Shown piece by piece: positions 8,517-17,004 of a stretch of DNA of 64,000 nucleotides. Position 1 is the stretch's first letter. Each line of letters starts with the position of its first letter. The notes under the pieces were generated by a model that did no database searches, was not told where the DNA came from, and saw nothing but the letters and a program-made list of their open reading frames with translations. This DNA comes from Amycolatopsis marina (GTDB taxonomy: Bacteria > Actinomycetota > Actinomycetes > Mycobacteriales > Pseudonocardiaceae): NCBI RefSeq assembly GCF_900111885.1, contig NZ_FOKG01000008.1, forward strand, positions 124,001 through 188,000, in the 5' to 3' direction. A program made the position numbers and the translations under genes.

Positions 8517-9458
8517 TCAGGTGTTGCGCGCCGAAAGAAGTGTGGCGTTCGCGATCATCGCCACCGGCCCCTCGGCCAGCTGGAGCAGCTGCGTGACCCG
8601 CAGGTTGCGTCCGTCCGGCTGGGTCATCAGGACCACGGCGCGCACCTGTCCGTCGCCCAGGTCCCTGACGTCCTCGACCTCGATCGACTTCATCGAGGAC
8701 CAGACCCGGACGAGTTCGCCGGTCTGGTCGCCGACGAGAATCGGGTCGAGCAGCGAGAGCGCGTCCGCGGGCCGGTCGGCGACCAGTTGGTAGAACTCGC
8801 GCACGGTGGCCACCGGATCGACGGACTCGGCCGCGAGTTCGTTGTCCGCCGTCGCGGGCTCCCCGCTGGTGGACGAGGTCGTGCCGGTTGTTGCCTGCCT
8901 GCTGTCCGGTGCGGGTCCCCCGATTGCCGCGTTCTCCTGCTTCGGCGCGCGCTGCTCCCGCTCACGGGCGGTGGTATCGGTGCGCTGCTGACTGGCGACG
9001 GTGGCTGGATCCGTGGTGGTCGAGCGCTCGGCATCGGGAAGGACGAATCCGCCGAGGGCGGCCGCTCCGGTGATCTCCAGCTTCGCGTCCCCCTGTGGGA
9101 GGCCGGCATCCTGCTGCTCGGTGAGCAGTGCCGCCGCGACGATCGATCCGAACAGGAGAGTGGCGGCGATGACCAGGGCGATCAGCTTCGAGCGCCGGGC
9201 CAACGGGCTCTCCGGCTCAGGCGGGTCGACGGGTTCCGTACGGCGGCGCACCCCCGGCGGCGGCAGGTACCGGCTCGGCTCATGGAAGACAGCGTCGAGG
9301 TACTCACGGTCGACCAAGTCGTCCTCGAGTAGGCCGGGGTGCAGTACGTCCTCGGCGTGACTCGCGCGGCTGGCATGAGCGAGCCGTTCTGAGCGCTTCC
9401 CGTCGTGCACGGATGATCCCGTTCTCCCGGTCGCCGGCGCGGGCCTGTGGGCCATCAC
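8517..9458 (-). CDS. Single-pass membrane protein with NTF2-like C-terminal domain
   Basis: 313 residues from GTG (an ATG one codon later is equally possible). About 90 cytoplasmic residues, one helix at 91-112, a Thr/Ala/Gln-rich extracellular linker, then a folded domain from about 213 (VATVREFYQLVADRPADALSLLDPILVG) that resembles the NTF2/SnoaL fold seen in extracytoplasmic domains of actinobacterial regulators. Upstream of the kinase gene on the same strand, 256 bases away, so it may share its regulation. A short GTGGCG/CGCCAC hairpin lies just beyond its stop. Function not recognised. Confidence 0.75.
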   Translation of the reverse strand: MMAHRPAPATGRTGSSVHDGKRSERLAHASRASHAEDVLHPGLLEDDLVDREYLDAVFHEPSRYLPPPGVRRRTEPVDPPEPESPLARRSKLIALVIAATLLFGSIVAAALLTEQQDAGLPQGDAKLEITGAAALGGFVLPDAERSTTTDPATVASQQRTDTTAREREQRAPKQENAAIGGPAPDSRQATTGTTSSTSGEPATADNELAAESVDPVATVREFYQLVADRPADALSLLDPILVGDQTGELVRVWSSMKSIEVEDVRDLGDGQVRAVVLMTQPDGRNLRVTQLLQLAEGPVAMIANATLLSARNT

Positions 9459-9847
9459 CGGAGCAATCCTGGTGTGCGTTGCTGGTGTGCGGTGCGGATC
9501 AAGGGCTGATCGTGGTGCGACTGATCGTGGTGCGACTGGTCGGGGTACCGGCCCTGCCGTCTTCCGTCATTCGCTATGTCGTCCTGCGCGGTGTCGCTGT
9601 TTCGCCATGTCCTGAGAACTAACCGACTCGGTGTCACGGGGTGCCGGTTCCTGCGCTCTAGGTAACCCTCTGCGACGTGACACTGCCAGACCTCATCGGC
9701 GGAATGGCACCGGAATACGACGAGCGGCATTCTATGTCACTCGACTAGCGCAATTTTTGACCACTCACCGCACCGCACGTGCAGCGGAAACGCGCATCCG
9801 CACGTGCATTAGCGGGTGAACGATGCCGACGAGCGCTACTCAGACGA
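9459..9847. other. Intergenic region, no gene seen
   Basis: Contains two tandem copies of CTGATCGTGGTGCGA (9506-9535) with a degenerate third, and an AT-richer patch around 9731-9770 with a run of T that is unusual for this chromosome. It must carry the promoter of the minus-strand membrane-protein gene. No supported RNA gene or ORF. Confidence 0.6.
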
Positions 9848-11215
9848 CTACTTTCCGTCGTTTTCGATCTTTGTGTCCTCACCGAAGTGCAAGACCCGTT
9901 GTTCGGTCTTCTTACTGCCGTCCGGGAAGGTCACTTCGACAGTGTTGACGGTTTCACCACGGTTGGGATCGATGTATATCTTCTTGACCTCGTAGTAGGC
10001 CACATCCTGATACTTCCGCTCGAGGCCGTTGGGGCCCTGCTGCTCCAGTTCCCCCGTGGTCACCGAGTGTGCCGCGGACGGGTCCTCCGTGACCGTGTTG
10101 AGGAAGTACTCGGAGCGGTCCGCCATCAGTTCCGGATCCGCGGTCATCAACTGCCGGGGCGGGGCCTTGACGCGGTGTGCCTTGGCGACCGGCGGCTTGG
10201 CGGGTTCGCGGGACGTGCTCGGCGTTGTGGGGGCAACGCTGACCTCCACCGGGGTGGTCGCACGTGGCGCGCCCGGAGCGCGCGGCGCGACCGCGGCGGG
10301 GGCGGAGGCGCTCTCCGTGGGCCGTTCGCTGAGCGCACCTTGATGCAGACTGCTGACGCCGGACGAGGAGGAGGCGCTCGCTTCCGGTGTGGAGCCGGGG
10401 GTGCTCGTCGAATCGGCGAACTGCTCACCCTCGAGCGTCGGCTGGCCGCCGCGCTCGGTCCAGCCGTTGATCGCTTGCGTCCCGGTCTCCGAGGGCTGAC
10501 TGACCAGGATGGATCCGGCATACAGCAGGGCCACCACGACGCAACCCGATGAGGCGGTGGCGAACCAGGCGGCCTTTCGCCAGGTCTTGGGCGGCGTGAC
10601 CGAGGCGGGAACCGAACCGAGGTCGAACGTGCCGAGACCGTCCGGAGCGGGAGCGGGGTCCACCTCGTAGACGAGGATGTCCTCCCCTGAGTCCGCGCGG
10701 GATCGGGGTTCCGGGGGGGCGGTCAGTGTCACCGTCTTCCGGCGGATCGTCGGTTCCTCGGTGGCCTTCGGCTCGGTCGGCTCCGACATCGCTGCCGCCG
10801 CCGACATCCCTGCCGCCGCCGACATCCCTGCCGCCGCCGACATCGCTGCCGCCGGAGTCGCCAGAGCAGGCACCCCGATCGGCAGTTCCCCATGGGTGCT
10901 GAGAAAACCCGAGCGGTGCCCGGCGCCGTGCTCCGGCGCGGGGGCACTCGGCCCGCTGTGTCCGGAGAGGGGCAGCGACCCGCTGATCGATGCGTCGAGG
11001 GGGACCATCGCCTCGCCCGGTGAATGCGCTTCTTCGTGCCGACCGTGCCCGGCCTGTGCGGGAACGGTCGGAGTCCAGGTGCCCGCCGCGCCCTGGCGGT
11101 GGCGTCCCTGCCGTGGTTGACGTTCCGGAAAGCCATGCCCGCTGTACCGGGCGTGCTGCTGCACTCGTTGCCGTCGGTGGGAATGGTGCTCGGTGGAATC
11201 GGGTCCGCCGTTCAT
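9848..11215 (-). CDS. Single-pass membrane protein with repeat-bearing cytoplasmic region, unknown function
   Basis: 455 residues; ATG with GGGAGGGG some 12 bases upstream. The first about 220 residues are hydrophilic and low-complexity (His/Gln/Arg, then Ala/Pro), including four 6-residue repeats AAAGMS-like at 125-149 encoded by a perfect DNA tandem. One helix at 221-244, then a Ser/Thr/Pro/Ala-rich extracellular stalk and a compact C-terminal module from about 375 (YFLNTVTEDPSAAHSVTTGE ... KKIYIDPNRGETVNTVEV) rich in strands and charged residues. No family recognised. Architecture (long disordered inside, stalk and small domain outside) resembles wall-sensing or kinase-substrate proteins, but that is only inference. 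Confidence 0.75.
   Translation of the reverse strand: MNGGPDSTEHHSHRRQRVQQHARYSGHGFPERQPRQGRHRQGAAGTWTPTVPAQAGHGRHEEAHSPGEAMVPLDASISGSLPLSGHSGPSAPAPEHGAGHRSGFLSTHGELPIGVPALATPAAAMSAAAGMSAAAGMSAAAAMSEPTEPKATEEPTIRRKTVTLTAPPEPRSRADSGEDILVYEVDPAPAPDGLGTFDLGSVPASVTPPKTWRKAAWFATASSGCVVVALLYAGSILVSQPSETGTQAINGWTERGGQPTLEGEQFADSTSTPGSTPEASASSSSGVSSLHQGALSERPTESASAPAAVAPRAPGAPRATTPVEVSVAPTTPSTSREPAKPPVAKAHRVKAPPRQLMTADPELMADRSEYFLNTVTEDPSAAHSVTTGELEQQGPNGLERKYQDVAYYEVKKIYIDPNRGETVNTVEVTFPDGSKKTEQRVLHFGEDTKIENDGK
10785..10856 (-). repeat. In-frame 18-base tandem repeat (4 copies)
   Basis: Unit GACATCCCTGCCGCCGCC on the plus strand; copies 2 and 3 are identical, copy 1 differs by one base and copy 4 by a few at its end. 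It encodes the repeated Ala-Ala-Ala-Gly/Ala-Met-Ser block of the membrane protein and, being a multiple of three, can expand without frameshift. Confidence 0.85.
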
Positions 11216-11552
11216 GCTGGTAGGACCCCTCCCTTCCGGTCACCTGATGGCGATTCCGACCGGATTAAGCCGATCGGAGCAGTGGCAGACTGAGCATCTG
11301 CACGCTGCAACTGCACATGCACGGCCGCGTGCCGAACACGTGACTCCCACCCGGCGCCGGTTGCCGACGTTGGGCAGGAACGTCCGCGACGGTTCGCGCC
11401 TACCAGAATAAGAGTCTCGCGGCGGCTTCGCGTGCCAGGTGGGCGAGTTTCTCGAGGTTCACTCCACCGGGCGCAGCCAACCGAGCTACAGGCGACTGGG
11501 AGTGTGTTAATGGTACGCCGTTTCGCGCTTTCTTTCCCAGGGTGACCTGGGG
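11216..11552. other. Intergenic region, promoter side of the membrane-protein gene
   Basis: No ORF with coding character. On the minus strand an AT-richer stretch near 11403-11420 (CTTATTCTGGTAGG) could hold a -10 box for the downstream gene; a second AT-richer patch lies near 11503-11515. No convincing RNA or repeat. Confidence 0.5.
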
Positions 11553-11867
11553 TTATCCGCCGCTGCGGTAGCGCGCCTGAGTGGACTGCAGTGCCTTCGT
11601 GGCCACCGCTCCGCTACCCAGCGCGAGAATGATCGCGACGATGTCCAGCCCAGGGCCTCCGTTGGTCAGCAGCCAGGCGAGCAGCGAGGCCGCAGCCGCG
11701 CCGCCCGCGACCGGCCAGCGACCACGGACGTACTGTGCGATCGGCGCCCCGCCTGCCCGCTTGCTCGCGGCGTTGTTCAGCATCGCCAGATAGCCGGCGT
11801 GGCCGAGTGCGGCGAGGACACTGGCGATGGCGATGACGACGGCGATCACGTTGACGAGCGTTTCCAT
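11553..11867 (-). CDS. Small integral membrane protein, unknown
   Basis: 104 residues with three predicted helices (about 4-26, 50-66, 72-90) and a short basic end. The ATG is preceded by a G-rich stretch close to the start codon rather than a clear Shine-Dalgarno. Compositionally a genuine gene (strong GC skew at third positions) but no domain is recognised. It follows the chorismate mutase gene by about 70 bases on the same strand and may be co-transcribed. Confidence 0.7.
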   Translation of the reverse strand: METLVNVIAVVIAIASVLAALGHAGYLAMLNNAASKRAGGAPIAQYVRGRWPVAGGAAAASLLAWLLTNGGPGLDIVAIILALGSGAVATKALQSTQARYRSGG

Positions 11868-11936
11868 GCCCCCAGTGTGCCGTGATTCTCCGCCGAGCGA
11901 CTCGGGGGATCACCCTGAGATCTGTGGGAGTGCCGA

Positions 11937-12284
11937 TTACCTGCCGAGCCTGCCCCTGCCGAGGTTGAGCAGGGCCATCGCGAGCTGCCTGCCTTCGGGG
12001 CCGAGATCGCGGTAGCGGGCCAGCACGTCCATTTCCCGGTTGTAGACGATCCTGGTGCCTCCTGCGGCCATCCGTGCCTCACCGATGGTCCTGGAGACCT
12101 CGACTCGGCGCTTCACCAGGCGGAGGATCTCGTTGTCCAGCCAGTCGATCTCCTCGCGCAGGGCATTGATGTCCTGCGCGCCGGGCCGGGGGGACTGTGT
12201 CGTCTGTGTCGTCGGCGTCGTCTCAGCAGTTTCGGAAGTCCCGGCAGTCTCGGACGAGTTTGCGTCGTGGGTCTGGGGGTTCAT
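11937..12284 (-). CDS. Chorismate mutase (AroQ, intracellular actinobacterial type)
   Basis: 115 residues. Start set at the ATG preceded by GGAGG (six bases away); a longer frame lacks a site. The first about 35 residues are Thr/Glu-rich and disordered; the rest is one AroQ helical unit (INALREEIDWLDNEILRLVKR ... SRTIGEARMAAGG). The pattern of Arg/Lys residues along helix 1 and the loop (R-E-E-I-D, K-R-R-V-E-V, G-G-T-R) matches the small mycobacterial enzyme (Rv0948c type), which converts chorismate to prephenate for Phe/Tyr synthesis and in mycobacteria needs DAHP synthase binding for full activity. It diverges from pcrA, as in mycobacteria. Its upstream region holds competing hairpins (separate entry). 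Confidence 0.88.
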   Translation of the reverse strand: MNPQTHDANSSETAGTSETAETTPTTQTTQSPRPGAQDINALREEIDWLDNEILRLVKRRVEVSRTIGEARMAAGGTRIVYNREMDVLARYRDLGPEGRQLAMALLNLGRGRLGR

Positions 12285-12331
12285 CTGTCCTCCGGTCGAT
12301 CCGGAATCCTTGCGTGGTCCCGAGCCGACAA

Positions 12332-12457
12332 AAGCCCCGGGTCCGAGGACTCCGGGGCTTGGGTGTGATGGCGGTTGGCGCACTACGCGATCACGGGAGC
12401 CGGAGTCCGGGTCCCGTAAAAAAATCGGCAGGCCGCGAGGTCCAGGGATACCTGGAC
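12332..12457 (-). promoter_or_regulatory. Putative structured leader of chorismate mutase with mutually exclusive hairpins
   Basis: Three hairpins between the divergent genes: GTCCAGG/CCTGGAC with a GATA loop (12440-12457); ACGGGA...TCCCGT with nested CCGG/CCGG (12393-12417); and AAGCCCCGG/CCGGGGCTT (12332-12360) followed, on the minus strand, by TTTTG. GGACTCCGG within the second can instead pair with CCGGAGTCC of the third (12400-12408 with 12347-12355). This is the geometry of an attenuator ending about 48 bases before the chorismate mutase ATG. The transcription start is not known. Confidence 0.4.
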
Positions 12458-12555
12458 GCCCAGCCGGTCAGTGTGGCGCACACGCCAAGTATGCCACAGC
12501 GGCCCCACACCGGGACCGCTGCCGCGACCCCTCCGCCACCGTCGGTGGCCACGGG

Positions 12556-12561
12556 TAGCGT
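12556..12561 (+). promoter_or_regulatory. -10 box TAGCGT of pcrA, leaderless or nearly so
   Basis: TAGCGT ends eight bases before the pcrA ATG, which has no Shine-Dalgarno. Fits the TANNNT actinobacterial -10 and transcription starting at or next to the start codon. Confidence 0.55.
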
Positions 12562-12569
12562 AAGTCCCG

Positions 12570-15113
12570 ATGAGCACCCTCTTCGATCTGCCTTCGGAAC
12601 ACCACACCCAGCGGGCGCCACAGGACAGTCGGCACGCCGGTCTGCTCGGTGACCTCAATCCCGCCCAGCGTGCGGCCGTGGAGCACGCGGGCAGTCCGTT
12701 GCTGGTCGTCGCGGGCGCGGGGTCCGGCAAGACCAGGGTGCTCACCCGCAGGATCGCCTACCTGCTGGCCGAGCGGGGCGTGCACCCCGGTCAGATCATG
12801 GCGATCACCTTCACCAACAAGGCCGCGGCGGAGATGCGCGATCGGGTCACCGAGCTGGTCGGGCGCAGGGCCAATGCCATGTGGGTGTCGACGTTCCACT
12901 CGATGTGCGTACGCCTTCTGCGACGCGAGGCGAAGACGCTGGGGATGTCGTCGAACTTCTCGATCTACGACTCCGACGACTCCAAACGGCTGATCACCCT
13001 GGTCGCACGGGATCTGGACCTGGACGCGAAGCGGTACCCGGCGCGCACCCTCGGCGTGCACATCTCGAACCTGAAGAACGAGCTGGTCGACCCCGACGCC
13101 GCCGCCTCGGCCGCCGCGAACGACCTGGAGCGCAAGGTCGCCGAGGTCTACGCCGAGTACCAGCGCAGGCTCACCGCAGCCAACGCCATGGACTTCGACG
13201 ACCTGATCATGCGCACCGTGGAGGTCCTGCAGGTCTTCCCGGACGTCGCGGAGCACTACCGCAGGCGCTTCGCGCACGTGCTGGTCGACGAGTACCAGGA
13301 CACCAACCACGCGCAGTACACGCTGGTGCGAGAACTGGTGGGCACCAAGCCGACGGAGTCCGGAGTGCAGCCGGCGGAACTCTGCGTGGTCGGGGACGCG
13401 GACCAGTCCATCTACGCCTTCCGCGGTGCGACCATCCGCAACATCGAGGAGTTCGAGCGCGACTTCCCGAACGCGCGCACGATCCTGCTGGAACAGAACT
13501 ACCGGTCCACCCAGACGATCCTTTCCGCTGCCAACGCCGTGATCTCGCGCAACCCGAACCGGCGGGACAAGCGGCTGTGGACCGATTCGGGAGACGGCGC
13601 CAAGATCGTCGGATACGTGGCCGACAACGAACATGACGAAGCCGCGTTCGTCGCGGGCGAGATCGACTCGCTGATGGACAGCGCCGTCGGCGCGGGCACC
13701 GGTGGCGGCTCGTCGTTCAAGTACTCCGACGTCGCGGTCTTCTACCGCACCAACAACCAGTCCCGCGTGTTCGAGGAGATCTTCATCCGTCTCGGTCTGC
13801 CGTACCGGGTGGTCGGTGGAGTGCGCTTCTACGAGCGGCGCGAGGTGCGTGATTCGCTGGCATATCTGCGTGTGCTGGCCAATCCCGAGGACACGGTCAG
13901 TCTGCGCCGGATCCTCAACGTGCCCAAGCGCGGTATCGGTGATCGTGCGGAGGCCGTCGTGGCCGCGCACGCCGAGCGGGAGCGCATCTCGTTCGCGGCT
14001 GCTCTGCGGCTGGCGGTGGCGGGTGAGGTGCCACTGCTGAACCCCCGCTCGCAGAAGTGCATCGCCGGGTTCATCGAGTTGCTCGACGGTCTCGCCGAAC
14101 TGGTGGACTCCGGCGCGGAGGTCGCCGATGTGCTCGAGGCGATCCTGGAGCGCACCGGGTACCGCTCCACGCTGGAGGAGTCCGATGACCCGCAGGACGC
14201 TTCCCGGCTGGAGAACCTGACCGAACTCGTCACCGTGGCACGGGAGTTCACCGAGTTCGCGGAGTCGGTGCAGGCGGCCCGGCTGGCAGCCGAGAACGGG
14301 CCGGCGGAGCCAGAGCGGGCAGCGGAGGCGGGGGGCGCAGAGCTTCCAGAAGACGCTGACACCGCCACACCGGCTGCCGACGACGCTGATCTCGGTGTGC
14401 CGGAACCGGGCTCGTTGCCCGCCTTCCTGGAGCGGGTCTCACTGGTCGCGGACGCGGATTCCATCCCGACGCCGGACGGTGCCGACGAGGACGAATCCGA
14501 CGACGTCGGCGTCGTGACGCTGATGACCGTGCACACCGCCAAGGGGCTCGAGTACCCCGTCGTGTTCGGCACCGGCTGGGAGGACGGGATCTTCCCGCAC
14601 ATGCGTGCGCTCGGTGAGCCGAAGGAGCTGGCCGAGGAGCGACGGCTGGCCTACGTGGCGATCACGCGGGCACGTGAGCGGCTGTACCTGTCCCGCGCGC
14701 TGCTGCGCACCGCGTGGGGCCAGCCGATGACCAATCCCGCATCGCGTTTCCTGGACGAGATTCCGGCGGATCTCGTCGACTGGCGCCGGACCGAACCGGA
14801 AGCCGGAGGATACGGGTCGTCCGGCTCGCCACGCGCGGCGACCACCTGGGGCTCCCGTCGAGGATTCGGCGGTGACTCCGCGCAGGCGGGTCTTTCCTCG
14901 GGAGGCATGCGGAGCACGTCCTTCAAGGGCTGGAAGGACACCGTCGCCATCAAGGTCGACGTGGGTGACCGGGTCAGTCACGACAAGTACGGCCTCGGCA
15001 CCGTCGTGGCCACCGACGGCACAGGTCCACGAGCCACCGCGACCATCGACTTCGGCGCCGCTGGAACGGTCCGGCTGATGCTCATCGGCAGCGTCCCGAT
15101 GGTCAAACTCTGA
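12570..15113 (+). CDS. pcrA: ATP-dependent DNA helicase PcrA/UvrD1
   Basis: 847-residue SF1A helicase that unwinds DNA 3'-5' in nucleotide excision repair and replication restart. Motif I GAGSGKT (49-55), Ia (ITFTNKAAAEMRDRV), II DEYQDTN (240-246), III (VVGDADQSIYAFRGA), IV (LEQNYRST), V (MTVHTAKGLEYPVVF) and VI (AYVAITRARERLYLS) are all present. An Ala/Glu/Asp-rich insertion at about 570-650 sits in domain 2B/2A, common in actinobacterial members. The C-terminal about 50 residues (VGDRVSHDKYGLGTVV...) form the Tudor-like domain that binds RNA polymerase in PcrA. Leaderless start. Synteny with chorismate mutase on one side and the M23 peptidase and sucCD on the other supports UvrD1 orthology. 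Confidence 0.96.
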   Translation: MSTLFDLPSEHHTQRAPQDSRHAGLLGDLNPAQRAAVEHAGSPLLVVAGAGSGKTRVLTRRIAYLLAERGVHPGQIMAITFTNKAAAEMRDRVTELVGRRANAMWVSTFHSMCVRLLRREAKTLGMSSNFSIYDSDDSKRLITLVARDLDLDAKRYPARTLGVHISNLKNELVDPDAAASAAANDLERKVAEVYAEYQRRLTAANAMDFDDLIMRTVEVLQVFPDVAEHYRRRFAHVLVDEYQDTNHAQYTLVRELVGTKPTESGVQPAELCVVGDADQSIYAFRGATIRNIEEFERDFPNARTILLEQNYRSTQTILSAANAVISRNPNRRDKRLWTDSGDGAKIVGYVADNEHDEAAFVAGEIDSLMDSAVGAGTGGGSSFKYSDVAVFYRTNNQSRVFEEIFIRLGLPYRVVGGVRFYERREVRDSLAYLRVLANPEDTVSLRRILNVPKRGIGDRAEAVVAAHAERERISFAAALRLAVAGEVPLLNPRSQKCIAGFIELLDGLAELVDSGAEVADVLEAILERTGYRSTLEESDDPQDASRLENLTELVTVAREFTEFAESVQAARLAAENGPAEPERAAEAGGAELPEDADTATPAADDADLGVPEPGSLPAFLERVSLVADADSIPTPDGADEDESDDVGVVTLMTVHTAKGLEYPVVFGTGWEDGIFPHMRALGEPKELAEERRLAYVAITRARERLYLSRALLRTAWGQPMTNPASRFLDEIPADLVDWRRTEPEAGGYGSSGSPRAATTWGSRRGFGGDSAQAGLSSGGMRSTSFKGWKDTVAIKVDVGDRVSHDKYGLGTVVATDGTGPRATATIDFGAAGTVRLMLIGSVPMVKL

Positions 15114-15302
15114 CAGGCAGCTGAGAGCCCGGGAGAACCGGACGGCGCCGGGGAGTCAGCGCCCCGGCGACTCGATCGCGGTTCTCCGCGCACTGACCCC
15201 GACACTGTCGTACCCCCGCGCTACCTTCTGCTCGAACACCAGTTCGGGTCGGAAGGATGCGAGCCCGCCGGACCTCCGGCGGGAGAAGTGGGGGATCGCA
15301 GT

Positions 15303-15620
15303 GTGGACGATCGCGTGTTTGGCCCCGTCGCCCGCGGGGTATGGATCTATCTGGACGAGGTCGCGGCACGAGCGAACGGGGAACGGGGACCGCTCGCGCC
15401 GGAGGTTCGCCTGCTGGTGGCGGCTTGGCGGACGCTCCTGGGCCTGCACGAGTGCCGTCCGTGCGCTCACTGTGCCGCCTGTGGCCGCCACAGGTGGCCG
15501 TGGGGGCCGAGATGGTGGTCGCATCGCTCAGGGGCCCGAGCGGTCGGCAGCGGCGAACTGTGCTCCGCCTGGCAGGTGGCAATCGCCTATTTCATCCGCA
15601 GGCTGCCACCGGGCACATGA
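15303..15620 (+). CDS. Small protein with CxxCxxCxxC motif, unknown
   Basis: 105 residues if started at the GTG with GGGGGA seven bases upstream; a GTG five codons earlier is also possible. It begins with a helical, acidic segment (FGPVARGVWIYLDEVAARAN) followed by a four-cysteine ladder, ECRPCAHCAACG, then a Trp/Arg-rich part and one more Cys. The ladder suggests a bound metal (zinc or iron-sulphur); it is not the WhiB spacing. No family recognised. Lies alone between pcrA and the convergent peptidase. Coding character is moderate; other frames across the region are also open, so the call is tentative. Confidence 0.5.
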   Translation: MDDRVFGPVARGVWIYLDEVAARANGERGPLAPEVRLLVAAWRTLLGLHECRPCAHCAACGRHRWPWGPRWWSHRSGARAVGSGELCSAWQVAIAYFIRRLPPGT

Positions 15621-15681
15621 CCCATGGCGCGGTCCGGCGGGGCAACGCCGACCGGGTCGCGCTGGTCGAACCTGGAACGGA

Positions 15682-16515
15682 TCAGATGTTCACGCCGCGC
15701 GCACGCAGCCACGGGGCGGGGTCGACTTTCTGGCCGCCCGCGGTCCACACCTCGAAGTGCAGGTGCGGTCCGGTGGACTGGCCGCGGTTGCCGACCTCGG
15801 CGATCTGCTCACCGGCCTTGACGCGCTCACCCACGCTGACGGAGTAACTGTTCATGTGGCCGTACACGTGGACCGTGCCGTCGTCGAGCTGGATTCGCAC
15901 CCAGAGGCCGAACCCGCTGGCCGGGCCGGCTTCGATCACGACACCGTCGGCGGCGGCGACGATCGGCGCACCGATGTTGCCGCGGAAGTCGAGGCCGTAG
16001 TGCGTGGTTCCCCAGCGGCCACCGAAACCGGAGGTCAGTGCGCCTGCCGTGGGGCGAACGGTCTTCGGGCGAGCGGCCTCCTCGGCGGCCTTCCTGGCGG
16101 CCTCGGCCTCGCGCTCGATCCGTGCCTGGGTGACCTGCCTGCTCTCGGTCAGCTTCTGGACCTCGGCGGAGGCGTCGCTGGTGCGAGCCACCGGGAGCAG
16201 TTCCGGTGCGGCGGCCGGTGCGCCCATGGGGGCGGCGTCGCCGCCTACTCCGATCGCCGCAGTGGCGTCATGCGAGCTGGCCAGCGGCGTCACCTTGCTG
16301 TCCGAGTCCGTGGAACTGACAGCCTGGAGGGTCTGACCTGCGGCAGCAGCAGCAAAAGCACCGGCGGCTACGGCCGCTACAACCACGCGGCCGCGCAGGG
16401 CCGACGAAGGTGCGGGAAGCCGGTGTGTTCCCCGGACGCGGACGACTGCACCGTCCAGTGCGTCGTCGAGTGCCGGGGAAGGAGCCTGACCGCCGGGGGA
16501 GCGGTGTCGAGCCAA
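15682..16515 (-). CDS. M23 (LytM-type) peptidoglycan endopeptidase, membrane-anchored
   Basis: Start placed at TTG, because GGAAGG lies eight bases before it and the longer frame upstream has no start signal and looks non-coding; protein of 277 residues. A helix near the N-terminus (RVVVAAVAAGAFAAAAAG) anchors it, followed by an Ala/Glu/Arg-rich helical linker and a C-terminal M23 domain: zinc ligands in HYGLDFRG (His and Asp) and in HLHFEV, with YGHM between. Both halves of the zinc site are intact, so it should cleave peptidoglycan cross-bridges; it could also act as an activator of other hydrolases. Same position as Rv0950c beside uvrD1 and sucCD. Confidence 0.88.
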   Translation of the reverse strand: MARHRSPGGQAPSPALDDALDGAVVRVRGTHRLPAPSSALRGRVVVAAVAAGAFAAAAAGQTLQAVSSTDSDSKVTPLASSHDATAAIGVGGDAAPMGAPAAAPELLPVARTSDASAEVQKLTESRQVTQARIEREAEAARKAAEEAARPKTVRPTAGALTSGFGGRWGTTHYGLDFRGNIGAPIVAAADGVVIEAGPASGFGLWVRIQLDDGTVHVYGHMNSYSVSVGERVKAGEQIAEVGNRGQSTGPHLHFEVWTAGGQKVDPAPWLRARGVNI

Positions 16516-17004
16516 GACAGGGGCCTTCCGTACTCGGGGAGCCAGATCCTGGACGCCGGGCGGGGGATCCCGGTGAGCGGTTTCGGGGGAACCGCTCGGT
16601 GGTCTTCGCAGACCTGTCCGTTTCGTGATCTGACCGTAATGGGGACCGCGGAACAGTAACGAAGGGGAACCGGTTGCAGCAAGAACCGGTTGGCGAGTCG
16701 GCCGAATGAGCAACTCGACAGGGTGATGAGGTGGACCGATCACTCAAGGTGGGAGGCGGATTGCTCCGATCGGTGTGACTTGCATTACAAATGGCCAACC
16801 GCGTGGTCGGGCCGTTCGTCTGGGCGTGTTCACCTGGCGTTTTCCGTACGGTGCGTGACTGCCGAGTGACACTCGGGTGTCACTCGTGTGTGTTGCCGAC
16901 CCTGAGCGGCGCGTCGGTTCCGAGTTCCGCGGCAGTACGACACAGCCCTGTGGCGTACTTGACGGTGCGCTGGCCTGGTATTGCCGCTGCTAGCGTCAAC
17001 AGCG
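16516..17004. other. Divergent promoter region with repeated GAACCGGTT
   Basis: Separates the M23 peptidase from a multi-pass membrane protein. Contains GAACCGGTT twice (16667-16675, 16683-16691), 16 bases apart and thus nearly two helical turns, an arrangement expected of a dimeric regulator site. TTGACG at 16959-16964 and TAGCGT at 16991-16996 lie before the plus-strand gene; the spacing between them is too long for one promoter, but TAGCGT alone is eight bases before the ATG (leaderless pattern). I looked for a c-di-AMP (ydaO) riboswitch and saw none. Confidence 0.5.

Noticed and set aside
12393..12424. Intrinsic terminator on the plus strand at ACGGGA...TCCCGT followed by AAAAAAA
   Set aside because: On the plus strand the tract is A, not T, and no plus-strand transcript upstream needs termination; on the minus strand the T-tract precedes the hairpin.
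16516..16743. 76-residue N-terminal extension of the M23 peptidase
   Set aside because: No start signal and non-coding composition; a TTG with GGAAGG is the better start.
16516..16800. c-di-AMP (ydaO) riboswitch upstream of the M23 peptidase
   Set aside because: Actinobacterial wall hydrolases often have one, and GGAACCGG-like pieces are present, but on the wrong strand and without the other conserved blocks.
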